64,000 nucleotides of DNA from Xestospongia bergquistia (Eukaryota; Porifera; Demospongiae; Haplosclerida; Petrosiidae). The notes under the pieces were generated by a model. That model saw only the letters and a list, made by a program, of their open reading frames with translations, made no database searches and had not been told where the DNA came from. Each line of letters begins with the position of its first letter. Position 1 is the first letter of the stretch. The translations under genes and the position numbers were made by a program. Location: positions 3,050,775 to 3,114,774 of the forward strand of contig OZ014418.1 of NCBI GenBank assembly GCA_963965975.1. The letters are read 5' to 3'. This document shows, piece by piece, positions 1 to 12,200 of this stretch.

Positions 1-1279
1 TTGGAGCTCAAATTATGATATACTCAGAAATAGTACCATCATGTATTGCTTTTTTACTTTGTATACTAATTATGACATTATCAATCAAGAATTATAAAAC
101 AATGTGAGCTCATAAATATTACAAAAAAATTGTGAAAGTTAATAATCATTGTTTATAGGTTTGTTTATCCCTCTATCATCCTATTGTTTGAAACCATTGA
201 TTGTACAGTAGTAGGTAAGAAAAATATAATGAGTTATTGTTAAGCGTCTTCTCACTTCTATAGCTAGTTTGTTTGTGATCATTTCCATTGACAGAAATAG
301 TTTACTATGCAGTTCAACAAGTGTTCTTGACAGTATCAATCATCCAACACTATTTTGTACAATTTCAGGTTTGTTTCATATCACAAACAATAGTCACATA
401 CATTTCTTATAGGTGCTGTATTTCATTATGTGCTGGTAAACTTTATACTCTGGTGGTTCTTCCATTTATGTATATTTTTTTATAAAGTTGTTTGTCCTTT
501 TCATGCCAATAGGTTGGAAAAAAAAGGACAACACAAATACATTCTTACAACTATTATATTCTTGGGTATGTATACACATTGCAAAGTATGTAATTAATTA
601 TCATACTATAGCATTGTTTGTACCATTACCAGCTGTCATAGTGTCTCTTTCAGTAGAAGAACATCATTATAAATTACATCGTTTCCCTCCATCTATATGT
701 ACAAGTAGTAGAGCTATGTCATTTTATTCTATTATTGTCATTATTGATGTACTTGTTGCTATTGGAGTCTACCTTTTAATTGTTGTATTTTGGATTATTA
801 AAAAGGTAATATATATAAACATGATATTGACTTGATTATAATTTGTTTAGAATTCTGTATTTTCATCAAACAAGAAGCAAAAACTGAGTACAGCTGAAAA
901 GAAGATAATCATTGCTTTATGTTCATTTATACTTTTTGCTGTACTCATTTTAGTACAACATAGTCTTAGACTTGCAACTTTAGATACATTTATAGCTGCT
1001 CTGACTGATTACATCAACTGTGAGTCTTTTGGTCATATCCCTGGAAAATGCAATAGATCTGGTTTTGAACAGCACTACAATGAATATCTAGTTGCAATAT
1101 CAAATATTCTGATGGGACTTATCCCTTTATCTATTCTCAACTTTGTGCTCAAATGGAGGTCAGTTCAAAAGAAAGCGAAAATATTCTTGGAATGTATCAG
1201 GAAATCTACTAAGAGAATGGTATCAGCCACAAACCTTACAAGTATATCAAGTGATAAAGGAGCTGATACTGATCCATGA
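1..1279 (+). CDS. Frizzled-like 7TM receptor, copy 1, 3' part only (window edge)
   Basis: This is the 3' part of a class F-type receptor gene; the 5' exons lie left of the window. Exons by comparison with the two complete copies: 1-103 (end of exon 4), 159-214, 264-368, 413-565, 612-805, 851-1279 (stop TGA 1277-1279). Lengths of exons 5-8 (56, 105, 153, 194 nt) equal those in the complete copies and all phases agree. Exon 9 is one serine codon shorter, in a Ser-rich tail. The sequence covers TM1 to TM7 and the cytoplasmic tail. Visible class F hallmarks are the Tyr-Pro pair entering TM2, a Cys-Thr-Ile just before TM3, a Trp-Trp pair in TM3, and a Val-Pro-Leu-Pro-Ala-Val stretch in TM4. No frameshift or stop is seen, so it was probably functional. 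The receptor identity is inferred from motifs; ligand and signalling are unknown. Confidence 0.82.
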
Positions 1280-1704
1280 TAGTAAGATATATCATTACAT
1301 GTATAAGTCAGATCATGTCATTTGACATTGCAAACACATTAATTATATAAGTGTTAGTATGTTACACATTGAATATCCTATTACATTTGTGGTATCTTTA
1401 GTATTTTATTAGTGCAGTCACTAATTGAATTTATTAACCATCAATCATAACCAAGTGTGTGGGAGGATTGTTTATATCATAACTATCACTCGTGCAAGAC
1501 AAGTACATTATAATAAGAGAATAGTTTAAGTATTGAAGAAACAATTTAATTGATTAAAACAACTATCATATAAGCGTACAAAGTCAACAGTAACCTTCAA
1601 ACATTTTTGTAGATTTGATAAATTTTTAACGTTCACAGTTACCATCACCACAAACTTTTCCACATGTACAGAGTTTGACTACAACTCTAATTAAGAGACT
1701 GCGA
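1280..1704 (+). other. 3' flank of receptor copy 1
   Basis: Non-coding. It aligns with the 3' flank of the third receptor copy (about 36824-37400), including the Lys/Arg-poor AT stretch and the 'caagtgtgtggga' segment. The homology stops near 1702, where the gypsy remnant begins here and where the long inverted-repeat element begins in the paralogous flank. Confidence 0.6.
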
Positions 1705-2164
1705 CAATTTCATTTTGTAGTTCTTTGCTGTCTGTACATCTGGAACAAAGTTGATCAACATGTCTACGGATGACAATGCCACTCTCAGTTTCTATGTGGT
1801 ATGACACTGGACATGTACTTTTGACTACTGTAATGGCAATCCATGCAGATCAACCTGAATAATTTTTTGTATAACATTTGTCTCCTACTGAAAAGGTATG
1901 AATATTTTGGTATGGTTGCTGAATTTTTTCTTGTTTCTGTTCAATGTTCTTTTGTATATTGGGATAAAGGAGATCAAAAACTGTTCATAATCTTCTACCC
2001 ATTAGCAATTCTGAAAAAGAAAGACTTGTAGTGGACTTGGGGTAATATAATACTGTAGAAGAAAATGGGAAAGTCTTGTTTCGAGTGGTCTATCTAATTT
2101 CTTTATAGTAGTTTTGAAAGTCTGTACTGCATGTATGACTGATTCTGTCAAATGATTTAGTAGT

Positions 2165-3790
2165 AACTTAATGTTAGCTGGTACAGGAACAACTTTGGTT
2201 GTGTTAGGTAATGGCAGCCTGCTTAAAGCATCAGCATTTGCCGACCGGGTTCTTGGTTTATGTTTGATTGTATAGGAATAAGTTGAAAGGGTGATAGCCC
2301 ATCATTGTATACGAGGCGAGGTAGGTGTTGGTATCTGGTTTGATTCACCAAGGATGTATTGGAGAGGCTTGTGCTCAGAACATAATGTAAAGTGATGTCC
2401 ATACAAATAGTCATGAAATTTTCTTATAGTGAAATCATTGCCAAGGCTTCCTTCCCCAGTTGGGAATATTTCTTTTCTGGTGTGGTCAGAGTATGTGAAG
2501 TGAAAGCAATTGGTTTCTCAGTATTATTTTCCATCTGGTGACTTAGTACTGCACCTAACCCATAGGGAGAGGCATTGCACGATAGGATGAAGGGTTTCTT
2601 TTCATCATAGTGGACAAGTAAGGATGAAAACTGAAGTAGACATTTTGCTTGTTGAAACACTTTATTCTGTGTTAGAGACCAAATCCATTTAGCAGCCTTC
2701 CGAAGAAGTTGATGCAGCGGGCTTAGTGAAGTAGAGAGATCTGGTAAAAACTTGTGGTAATAGTTGAGTAAACTGAGAAATGATTTACGTTCTGTGACAT
2801 TTGTAGGCATTGGTGCTTCTTTGATAGCTTTGACTTTCAATTCTGATGGATGAAGTCCGTTTGCATCCCTAATATGCCCCAAATATTTCTCCAGATGAGA
2901 CCCTGAACTTGCACTTTCATTTCTTTAAGGTGAGGCTTGCATTTTCCAAATGTTGTAGGACAAGGTATAAATTTTGGACGTGGTCTGCTTCACTTGTACC
3001 TGAAATAAGAATATCATCTAAGTAAACACAGACATGAGGTAAGTCATTTAGAAGGGTTTCCATGATTCTTTGGAAAATTGATTGAGCAGACGAAATGCCA
3101 AAAGGTCGTTCATACTGGAATAGTCCTTTAGGTGTATTTATGGTAGTATATTTCTTGGAGGTGGAGTCTAGGGGTACTTGAAAGTAGGCATGACTAAGAT
3201 CTAGTTTAGTGAAAATCTTGCCTCTAGAAAGAGCAGTGAAAAGATCATCCATACAAGGGATTGAGTATGTATCAGGAATGAGAGCTGGATTTATGGTGAC
3301 CTTATAATCTCCGCATAAGTGAATGGATCCATCTGTTTTCACAATGGGCACTATGAAAGCTGACCAGTCAGAGTGTTTGACTGTAATGACTCATAAGTCC
3401 TGTAGGTGTTGTAGTTCCTCGATGACCTTTTCTTTTAGAGAATAAGAAACCAGGCGAGCCTTAAAAAACGAGGGTGAGCTTCTGGATTAACTAGGATCTT
3501 TGCTGTAGTTTCTTTGAACTTGCCAATGCTTGAAGTAGAATGTTGATCTAGAACATGCTCTAACGTAGAATAGCGTTAAGTAATTTAATGTCTGACTTAT
3601 TTATCTTGATTTCCTCAAGCCAGTTACAGCCTAGCAAACTTGGACCATCTCCTGGGACAACTAATAGTGGAAGTGATGCACATTGAGACGGGTAGTTGAC
3701 TTGGACATTAGTAGATCCTAGAGGAAAACTCTTTTCTCCTGTATATGTAGTGAGAGTAGAGTTAGATTGGCCTAAAGTACTTGACAAATT
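2165..3790 (-). pseudogene. protease-RT-RNase H remnant of R1
   Basis: The pieces in order are 3787-3560 (end of aspartic protease, LLGCNWLEEIKI-type C-terminus), 3351-2917 (reverse transcriptase, with DLSHAYFQVPL and the YLDDILISG active site) and 2882-2424 then 2420-2170 (end of RT and RNase H, with YYHKFLPDLS and the RNase H end around ADALSRLPLP). At least three frame breaks separate them. The domain order protease-RT-RNase H is typical of Ty3/gypsy. Confidence 0.85.
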
Positions 3791-4059
3791 TGAGTAAGTT
3801 ATTTCACTGATAAGTGAGAGAGAAATCCCTGTATATATCTAATTCCATGCGAAGGTCGACTCTCTGCACTTAAACTGTTACCACAATATGTCTGGTCTTC
3901 CCTGGTAGTGTAAACATAGGGTAGTTCTTTGAAGTAGAAGGAATGGATCTGTCTGATGAGGCCTGGTCTTCCATTAAACAAGAGAAATGTACATGTGGGG
4001 TGGGTCCTTAGAAGGTGGTTTGTGATTTTTCCTTCTTCCATCCTGCTGAGTCTGAGTTG

Positions 4060-4791
4060 AGGCTGGAACTCTCTTGCTGCTTCGACAAACTCTAGCCAAG
4101 TGACCTTTCTTTCCACAAGCATGGCATGTCCATTCTTGAAAATTACATTTATTAGCGTAATGGTTTCCACCACATCTACATTTGATGGTAGCAGCTACCG
4201 TGGTTGGGACTCTGACCAGTTTTGTCCATCAAACGGTGAACAGCAATTGGTTTTACATTTTGTTGATGTTGTTGCTGAGTAATGTCTTGAAAATCCCTCA
4301 CTGCAATTTCCATGGCTCGAGCCTCTTTGTATGTTAAGTTAGGTTCTTGGAGTAATCTTCTTTGGATGTGTGTGTCGTTTATTCCACAAACGAGTCTATC
4401 TCTAACCATTAAATCCAATTTGTCACCAAAATCACAATGTTCTCCAATAGCACGTAATTCAGCGACATAAGTGGCAACGGATTCACCTGATTTTCTTATT
4501 CTTGTGTTGAATTTGAAACATTGAACTATCGAAGATGGCTTAGGATTGAAATGTTTCTCAAGATACTCTTTTAGTTCAGTATAGCTCTGTTCTTTCGAGG
4601 TGTTAGGTTGTACAAAACTTTTCAATAGTTAGAATGTAAGGGACCGCAAACTGTTGGAATGATTGCTCTTTTAGTTTCTGCAAGGGATGACATTATTAGC
4701 TTCAAAGTAGAAATTTAATCTTTCGGCGTATAGACGAAGTCCATTGTTCCTTGTTTGGGTCAAATGAAGACATTTTACTGTGAGTTGCCAT
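4060..4791 (-). pseudogene. gag remnant of R1 (capsid and zinc knuckles)
   Basis: This is a gag-like frame, broken after about 20 codons and again near 4625. The longest piece (4625-4176) is a retrotransposon gag/capsid segment with the family-typical sequence around FKFNTR and the motif VATYVAELRAIGEHC. Downstream, in shifted frame, two CCHC-type knuckles (Cys-x2-Cys-x4-His-x4-Cys) can be recognised. It is clearly homologous to the gag of R2 (57412-56969), with the same blocks in the same order. Confidence 0.75.
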
Positions 4792-4960
4792 TTCAGCAAG
4801 GTAGAATAATATAAGATGAAGTTTCTGAATTATCCTCGTTGCCAATGTAGTGACCAAGTCAATTGGAGAAGAATTATAGAACAGGCTATTTGTACAACTG
4901 ACAACCAACCCAATGACAATAATAATAATAATAATGATAGCTATAACAACTATGACAACA

Positions 4961-6366
4961 ACTGATAAAATACTAAAAGCATGTGGTATTTATATCGATA
5001 CAATGACGTAATAATATACAATAATAAATATATAATTAATACATATAGGTTCAAGGTTTATCAAGCTACATAGTATATCATAAATGCAAGCATTATAATC
5101 ATTAATGGTGAAGCCTATAGCATCCTTGAAGACAATGAGGTTACAACTAGTTCACAACAAATGTGTGTACTCATAAAATATTATTATAAATAACTAATTA
5201 AATAAACCAAAGTGATTAAAAAGTTGGAGTTATTCATGATTCATGAGTTCTACACACAAGAAAATTCATTGCATCGTAGATAGGCTTACAGTGACTGTCT
5301 GATCAGTCATACCATAACTCTCCTGGGATCTTCTTTTAAGGTGAATATCAAAGCAGGAAATAGTCTATACTTACTGCTAGAAGTAGGAGTTACTTAACTG
5401 CAATGAAATAACATTTTATTTTGCATCCACTTCTTTTATGTTTATTTTATTCTTAATTTGCAAAGAATACAAAAGATACTAAAGTTAGCATAGATAATAA
5501 ATAGTGGATCAATAGACAACTAGCAGGGGAAATTATATCTTGTAAACACATTTGAAAGTTTAATCATTGGAGCTGTGCTGAGTTCATAAGGTAAATGATT
5601 CCAGAGAGAAATAATGGAAGAACAAATGATTCAAAATATAAGTTTTTATGTCAAAAGGTTCATTTAGAGTAATTTAATTTGGATTTATGTCTACATGTGT
5701 TTTTCTTAATTGTAGTGATTGGCATATGCATTTCACCTACTGTGTACTATTGTTACAATGTTTGTTGATCAGTATTTCACTATAATACTATATAATGTTT
5801 TATTTTCTTTTAAAAATAAGATACTTGGCCAAGTCTGTTACTATGTATTCATATAAGCACTCCAATCTGCATGCCGTCATATTAACTTCAATGAAGGAAA
5901 TCATATGGCTTGTATAATGACAATTTGGATTATATCACAGTTGAATTGCTATAAGATGTAATTGGTTTGCATACATCCATACAAAATACAGCTATAAAAT
6001 CATGATTATAGTTCTAACCATTAGTTACAAAAACAGTCAATCCCATGATACATGCAATGAATGTAGACAAGCTTTTTTTGTTCACATTTAATATCTATTA
6101 TTTGACAAATTAATATAGTGCATATAATATATATAAATATAATTATGATAACTTGTATGATTTATGGTATTAGTGACTTGTATGTTTTGGTTGTGTCAAG
6201 AGGTATTATCTGTTAGGTCAGGAAACAATTTTGGTTCAACATTTGACTTGTGAGCTATTTTTTGTTGTAACTGAAAGGGAGTCAAGTCACTTAACTTGAC
6301 AATTAGAGCCATAAAGAACTGGTACTAGCAAGACAAACATGTTTTTACCACACTCATTCTTTTTAA
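4961..6366. other. AT-rich intergenic stretch, no gene seen
   Basis: I see no coding potential, RNA gene or clear repeat here. A short trinucleotide run (aat repeats near 4918-4935) lies at the edge of R1. Confidence 0.5.
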
Positions 6367-6690
6367 ACTGTTGTTAATTGCCACAATCACAGTTACATTA
6401 ATGATAATAGAGAAGAGACATAACCATTATTAAATAAATGTCAGATGATAATGAACAAAATAGCAAACATTTATTCTCCAAGTATAACCATTAGAACAAG
6501 GGTGTCATTGATAATCATTAACAAAGAATCCTGAAATGTTAATGAATATGATGTCAATAGTAAAGGAAAATTAGCAACAGACCAGTCCAAAACTAATATC
6601 TCCTTTTTGTACGGATCAGACCCAAACAGCATATACTGAATTATTAAACTGTCTGTGTCTGATGTTTAATTCTTAATTGTTTCCCTTCAA
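6367..6690. repeat. Dispersed repeat, ~320 bp, second copy at 38198-38508
   Basis: From 'ctgttgttaattgccac' onward the sequence matches 38198-38508 in the same orientation, with scattered substitutions and small indels, then both diverge after 'ttaattgtttccc'. The second copy lies inside the long inverted-repeat element at 37403-40015. It may be a transposable element fragment or a trace of the larger A-B block duplication. Confidence 0.7.
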
Positions 6691-6715
6691 ATCCTAAAAA
6701 AGTTGGTGTGGTTTT

Positions 6716-6784
6716 ATACAAGATTTGCTTTGGATGGATAGATAAATCATACTTATCTTTCCATCCAAAGCAAGTCTTGTATTG
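6716..6784. repeat. Near-perfect hairpin, ~30 bp arms
   Basis: The arms 'atacaagatttgctttggat' and its reverse complement (with one or two mismatches) flank a short loop around 6750. It could be a MITE fragment or a folded RNA. Nothing nearby explains it. Confidence 0.65.
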
Positions 6785-7067
6785 TATGACATTGTAATCT
6801 TCAACACATATCCAAGGAATGCACCAACAGTCATTGTGTCTTTTTTCAAAGAGTATCCAATTCTCTTTGTAGAGGAGTATTGTATTGATAATAATATATA
6901 TTATATATTAACTGATTAATGATAATAGGAGCTGTTGATTTAATATTGAGAGATCGTCATAGAGGTTTTCTTTGATATATATAAGAATAGAGAATCAATT
7001 TTACCAAACATACAAATGGAATTCTATTAATAGCAGATAAAGTTAGCAAAGCTAAGGAGAGTATGGC

Positions 7068-7180
7068 AATTGGTGGCATCTTTCTGCTTTGCCTACATCT
7101 CGTTTGCCTACTCTCATTTTTCCTGTTAAGGTGGCAAAGTATCAGTTTGCCTACAAATAAGCACCATTTTGCCTACAAGA
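7068..7180. repeat. Cluster of short 'tttgcctac' direct repeats
   Basis: The nonamer 'tttgcctac' or close variants ('ctttgcctac', 'gtttgcctac') occurs four times within about 110 bp. It may be the subterminal region of a transposon, next to the FLYWCH-like remnant. Confidence 0.5.
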
Positions 7181-7199
7181 ATAAAATCACAATTTTTTT

Positions 7200-7790
7200 T
7201 AATATCAATTATCAAGTATAGAGCTATGTATAAAATAATTAAGTCCTGATAAATAGTACTCCAGGTTGATTGTTCCATCTTCAAATCTCTGAATCATTCT
7301 CTCAATTCTTCTATCTAACTCTACACACCTCTTTTGGTATTTTGGTGGGTGAATTGTCATATGAGTGGTCCTCTTTTCTTGCTGGGAAGAATGTATCAGT
7401 TCAAATATATTAAGATGCAGCTTCCTGATAATCTTGTTCAGGTGACCATGCCATTCTTCCAAGTAATTGTTCATCTGTGGTGCCATGGCCTTGAACACAT
7501 TCTCATCCCTCGCTAATTTATGCAGCTCCTGGTGCTATATTGCTTTGGATTGGTGTAACGTTTTCTTGTACTTTCTTGCACATTGTGGGCACCAACCAAG
7601 CATTGATAGGAGTGTGTGTGTACTTAGTATTCTCTAGAATTAATAATCCATCTTCTTTTGCCGCTGACCCATCACATTTTATGTTGACTCCGCATCTCCA
7701 ATATACTCTGCCACTATAGCTAGTTTACTCCAGTTTATTAAATTCTTTAATCAATTGTAATAGAGGCCTGGGGCTCCTTTTGCTGTCATC
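7200..7790 (-). pseudogene. FLYWCH-type zinc finger gene remnant
   Basis: On the minus strand, about 7725-7615 reads as a degenerate FLYWCH finger: a Tyr-Trp-Arg-Cys core, a second Cys after seven residues, and a terminal His-Thr-Pro. It is followed by a 97-codon open piece (7498-7205) that is helical and rich in His, Arg and Glu, ending with a stop at 7205. A stop (about 7519) and frame change separate the two. FLYWCH fingers often sit in front of MULE transposases or in host genes derived from them; no transposase core is visible here. The finger assignment is moderate; the identity of the 97-codon piece is unknown. Confidence 0.5.
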
Positions 7791-8030
7791 ATAAACTCTA
7801 TGATAGATTATGAGTGAATGTTACAGTATAAACATAAGGAACTCAAATAAAACGTAATATATATATAAGGTAATACTAAGTTAGCAAGGAAACAATAAAA
7901 AACCATTTACTGTGGAAAGACTATCGAAATAGAATCATGGAACAACCTTCAAATTACAAAGACTGCCAAAAAAGAATCTATGTTCTTTGTTATGTCCTCA
8001 TGGAACAACCATTTAAGTGTACATAGACTA

Positions 8031-8388
8031 AGGCCCATACCCAAAGGGGGGGGGGGGGTGCAAGGGGGTGCATGTGCATCCCCTTTTCAAGGATTAACTC
8101 AAATGAGTAAAAGTCATGCAAAGGTTTTCCAGTTGATTGAGCAATAGGCATGCATGAGCAAGTATGCATCTGATCAGGGAGGTGTAATTGTTAGGTATGC
8201 ATCACTGAGAGCACTTGTACAAATGCTGCTGACAGAGAACAATGAAAAGACAAATGAGTGATATAAGATTTTCAATGTTGCTGTTACTGTAATAAATTCA
8301 TGTCTTTCTGCATGTATACATGTACATGTACACAACCTGATTCATGCCACATGTGCACCCCCTTTTTCAAAGTCTGCATACAGGCCTG
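8031..8388. mobile_element. MITE-like element, ~358 bp, G-rich termini
   Basis: The left end starts 'aggcccatac' followed by a long G run and 'gggggtgcatgtgca'. The right end is its inverted counterpart ('tgtgcaccccc' ... 'gcatacaggcct'). The hexamer AGACTA is present on both sides (8025-8030 and 8389-8394), consistent with a target-site duplication. No coding sequence is present. Confidence 0.65.
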
Positions 8389-9278
8389 AGACTATTTTGA
8401 TATGCATTTGTTATGCTCCCTTAGAACAACCATTTAGCTAGCTAAGTGCTTATATACTATTAACTGCACTGCAAGCAAAATGCCCTGGGTCAGCCCAGTG
8501 TATACACCTAACTGCAACCAAATGTACTCATTGCGATTATGTATCCGCACTTATTGTTTAGGTGTGGCTTATTTTGACCACACCTCATATTTTAATTAAT
8601 GCTCTATAGATTAGAGCCTTTGGATTTATGGGACTGGAAATAAGACTACTAATTATTTACTTGTGACTTCCTTAGCCTTCTCTCCAGACATACTCACTTT
8701 TGTCCCTTGCTCTAGGGAATATCATACTAATAGAAGAAATGTAGGAGTCTAAGTGTGTTGTACTGAATTGTCACTTGCTTGCAATGTATTATAAGTGTTT
8801 ATTTCTTCTTATTATGTTTGCTCAGTATGTTGAGTAGTACTTTTATGCAAGTATTTTGGGTTTGTGTTCAAGTCATTGCTCTTAGTTTGATAAGGCCAAT
8901 TTCACTACAAGTTCATTGTCTGCCTGTGGAATATCTATTGGTTCATTATCCTTTCAATTAATTATGTTATAGGAGCAATCTCAATCTACACTTTCCTCAT
9001 ACAACTTTACAAATTTTCAATGGAATCTTCCGGAGCCTATAAAATTAGGTCTGGTTAGCAGCATTATTTAGACTAATAGCCACTTATTTTGGTCTACCAG
9101 AATATAACTTTATTTGTGTAGTTGATCTAAACGAAAAGTTTTCGTTTAATTTTGCAAGTAAATTGTATTTTTAATTTAAGAAGTTATGAAATAATTGATA
9201 TTACTATTTTTTTAAAAATAACTATTACGTTTACTTTTAATTAGAGTATATACTCCGGTTCTCTCTGATTTTGGCATA

Positions 9279-12200
9279 ATGCAATCTTATACTATTGACG
9301 TATCCATTATAAGTGACGAAAACCAGTTACAAAGCTTTTGTAATGATCTTCTTGTCAAGACAAAGATATTATTAGCTAAGTATACTGAAGATGATACTGG
9401 TCAACTTGAACATCATGATACTGAAGAGATTAGATCTGGTTTATTAGAAGTTGTAGAACTACTGAGGAATGACCAAACTAAAGTTAAAAATACAATATAT
9501 CAAATGTTATCAACTTCACGTCATGATCAGCTAATATCCATGTTGATTAGTTTTATCTATCAACAATTTAATAGTGAGTTGTGTACACTGCATATCATTG
9601 TCTCTAATTATTACTAGTCTATCAGTTGTAAATTAAATGTAGTTAAATTTGAACTCAACTGGTAACTGTTTCATGAGATGGACATGTTTAGAGTAGGCCC
9701 TCCTCTTTGTCGATGCATGAGAAGGCTCTAGTCTGGTGCGCATGAAGAAGAGGGAAGGAATGTTGTGTGAATGTATGCTAGTCCATAGCCACATATGGAA
9801 ATATTACTTTAGCACTTACCCGAGTACTAAACTTAAACCATGAGTCATGTGTTTCTACATAAACTATTTAGCTATTCTCTATTGTGTTTGATAATAAGCT
9901 TTGTAAATAACCTCATGGAGCAGTTTGAAACACAAAAGAGACCACCTTTTGATCCTGAAGGTCAACGTTCTATTGATAGAAACCTGGAGCAAGTTGATAC
10001 TCTGTGCTTTACCAAGTAACAAACATACTACCACAAAGTTAACAACCAATTAGCCTATGAAAGCATATACCTTATATGGTAACACTACTATAAGGACTTG
10101 TACTAACAGATAGTACATGAAAGTATGAGGATGTTTGACACTCCTCTTCTTAATGTAATACTGGTCTAATAATGGTTACATTGGATTATGCTTCACTTGA
10201 CAAATCAGATTCCACTATCCAGATTCTGGATAGTATGGGAGGCAGAAAATAGCATCTGTTTTAGTCATTAATATGTAGCTTGTATCTATGAAACAAACAA
10301 ACTGTTTGGTACTTCCTATAAACTTAACACTACTTTCATAGTCAATAACATGATAACCTGTGCTTTAGAAAGTCTGCTAGTCTAAAACAGCAGACAGTTT
10401 ACATCAATTGGTATGATTCTCGGTTGCATGTGTGTGTATGTGGCTTCTTTAATTTTCTTATCATAATTAAAGTCCTGATGTGACCTTTGTTAGACTTTTC
10501 TTACATATCAGAAAAGACAATGGTAAAACTTGAATTGACAAGCTTTAGCAGTCCACAACTCCATATTGTAGATGGATACAGATATTCATATTTCAGAAGG
10601 CTCACAGAGACTATAGTTTACAATTTCTCATTTTCTTAGCTTGTAGGTTTTTGCCTGTTATGCAAAGCTTATCAATCATTCCTATAATATATGGATATGT
10701 CCATTTCTTTTGTATTAGTTTATAGCTGTATCAAACATTTTAAAGCAGCAAATAAATTTAATCATATACATGATAACAAATGTGACTATACCATGATCTA
10801 GCACTATGATGATGGGAGTGTCCAATTTAAGTTTATAGTTGCTACTCTATCTTATAGCCACTTCATAACTCATATCATATCTAAACAATGTATTATTGTA
10901 TGTCATTAACACATTTTAACAAATCTAGTTAGATTATAATTTTTTGGGCTGTAGCTACTGTGATGGAGAGCAGACCTATTGATGAAAAACATCCATTAAT
11001 GTTGTCTTGTCACATTATACAGATGTGTTCATCTAATAGAACTGAAGCTATTTTAGTGAACAATAATTTCATACATTGTGCAGTTCACCAGTTAAGATGT
11101 TTGGAAATTTTTTTAACCTATTATGAGGTCAGTTTTTATTAATAAACATATAAACTCATACTGTTCATAATACTAAAATATTAATATTATAAAACTATGC
11201 ACTTTGTTAACAAAATATCCATGCATTACTTTCAATTTACACTCTCTAGTAGACTTTCACTGACACATTACTACTGATGTATATGTGTTTATATAAAGGA
11301 CAATAGATACCACATGCATTGTTTTATTCTACTGTTCTTTTGACAATTATCAACAGTCAATAAAACTGATCCTCTTAATTTAACAGTCAATACATATGTG
11401 ACCTGATTTGCAAAAAAGGACCACTTCTGTCACAACATTTGTGACCTGATTTGTGAAAAAAACACTGTTAAAACATAACAATAAACAGTTTTACATACAT
11501 GTAGAATAGTTATCCATATGTATCAACTGTGTGTATAAAAAACTGAGATGTTTGAGATGTTTTAACAGTAGTTTGTTCAAAAGTCAGGTTACAAATGTTT
11601 TGACAGAAGTTGTCCCTTTTTGCAAATCAGCTCACATATGGCAACCAATGAACTTCATCACCGCTATATCTGTGACCAATATATGATTATAAGCATCTTT
11701 GAAAGACTTAAAGCATCACACTAGTATGATTATATACCCATAGAATTTTATTTCTAGCATTTGTAGTCTTCTACATGCACTTCTATTGAAGCTCTTATTT
11801 AGTCAATGTTCTAATTAGAAATCAGTTTTTTCAAATTATTATAGGACCATTTTTTCAATGGCAATCATGTTAATATTGATCACAATTGTTTTTAAAGAGA
11901 CCTTGAGTTTGTGTAATGTTTAATTTAAAAGTATATGACTACTAACTGATATTCTTTTTGTAATGACTTTCTAATATGATCATGATGACCAATCAATTAC
12001 ATGTTGTCTTTTTGTAATATAGAGACAGACAGATATTATAGGACTTCTGCTAACTACTCTCTGTAATTGCTGTCTAGCATCATCAGATACCACTTGTAAA
12101 CAAGCAGTACAGTTGACATTACATCATATATTGCCTTATTATGCTAATCTACACTACGTCAATATCTCCCTCTTGGCTAAAACTACATTAGCTATCTTGT

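Larger units (their letters stand above)
1705..4960 (-). mobile_element. Ty3/gypsy LTR retrotransposon remnant R1, integrase core deleted
   Basis: Reading on the minus strand, the order is gag (from ATG at 4791), two zinc knuckles (about 4180-4085), aspartic protease region (about 3790-3560), reverse transcriptase (3351-2917, with the catalytic YLDD at about 3030-3020), RNase H (2882-2170), then directly the C-terminal tail of integrase (about 2160-1720, with a chromo/GPY-type end reading RRHVDQL). The integrase zinc finger and DDE core are missing. Several frameshifts and stops break every domain. A 'ttggcaacgagga'-like leader (about 4836-4855, minus strand) matches the usual start of this kind of element. 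I could not delimit LTRs. The copy is dead. Confidence 0.85.

Noticed and set aside
288..485. Open frame through receptor exon 6 and intron 6 (also 28345-28656 and 35826-36023)
   Set aside because: The frame is wrong for the conserved Cys-Thr-Ile before TM3, and the intron length differs by 2 nt between copies, which would shift it. The spliced frame starting at exon 6 (for example 28321) gives the class F motifs.
1143..1325. 60-90 codon frame over the end of receptor exon 9 (also 29202-29474, 36684-36866)
   Set aside because: Out-of-frame shadow of the receptor C-terminal exon.
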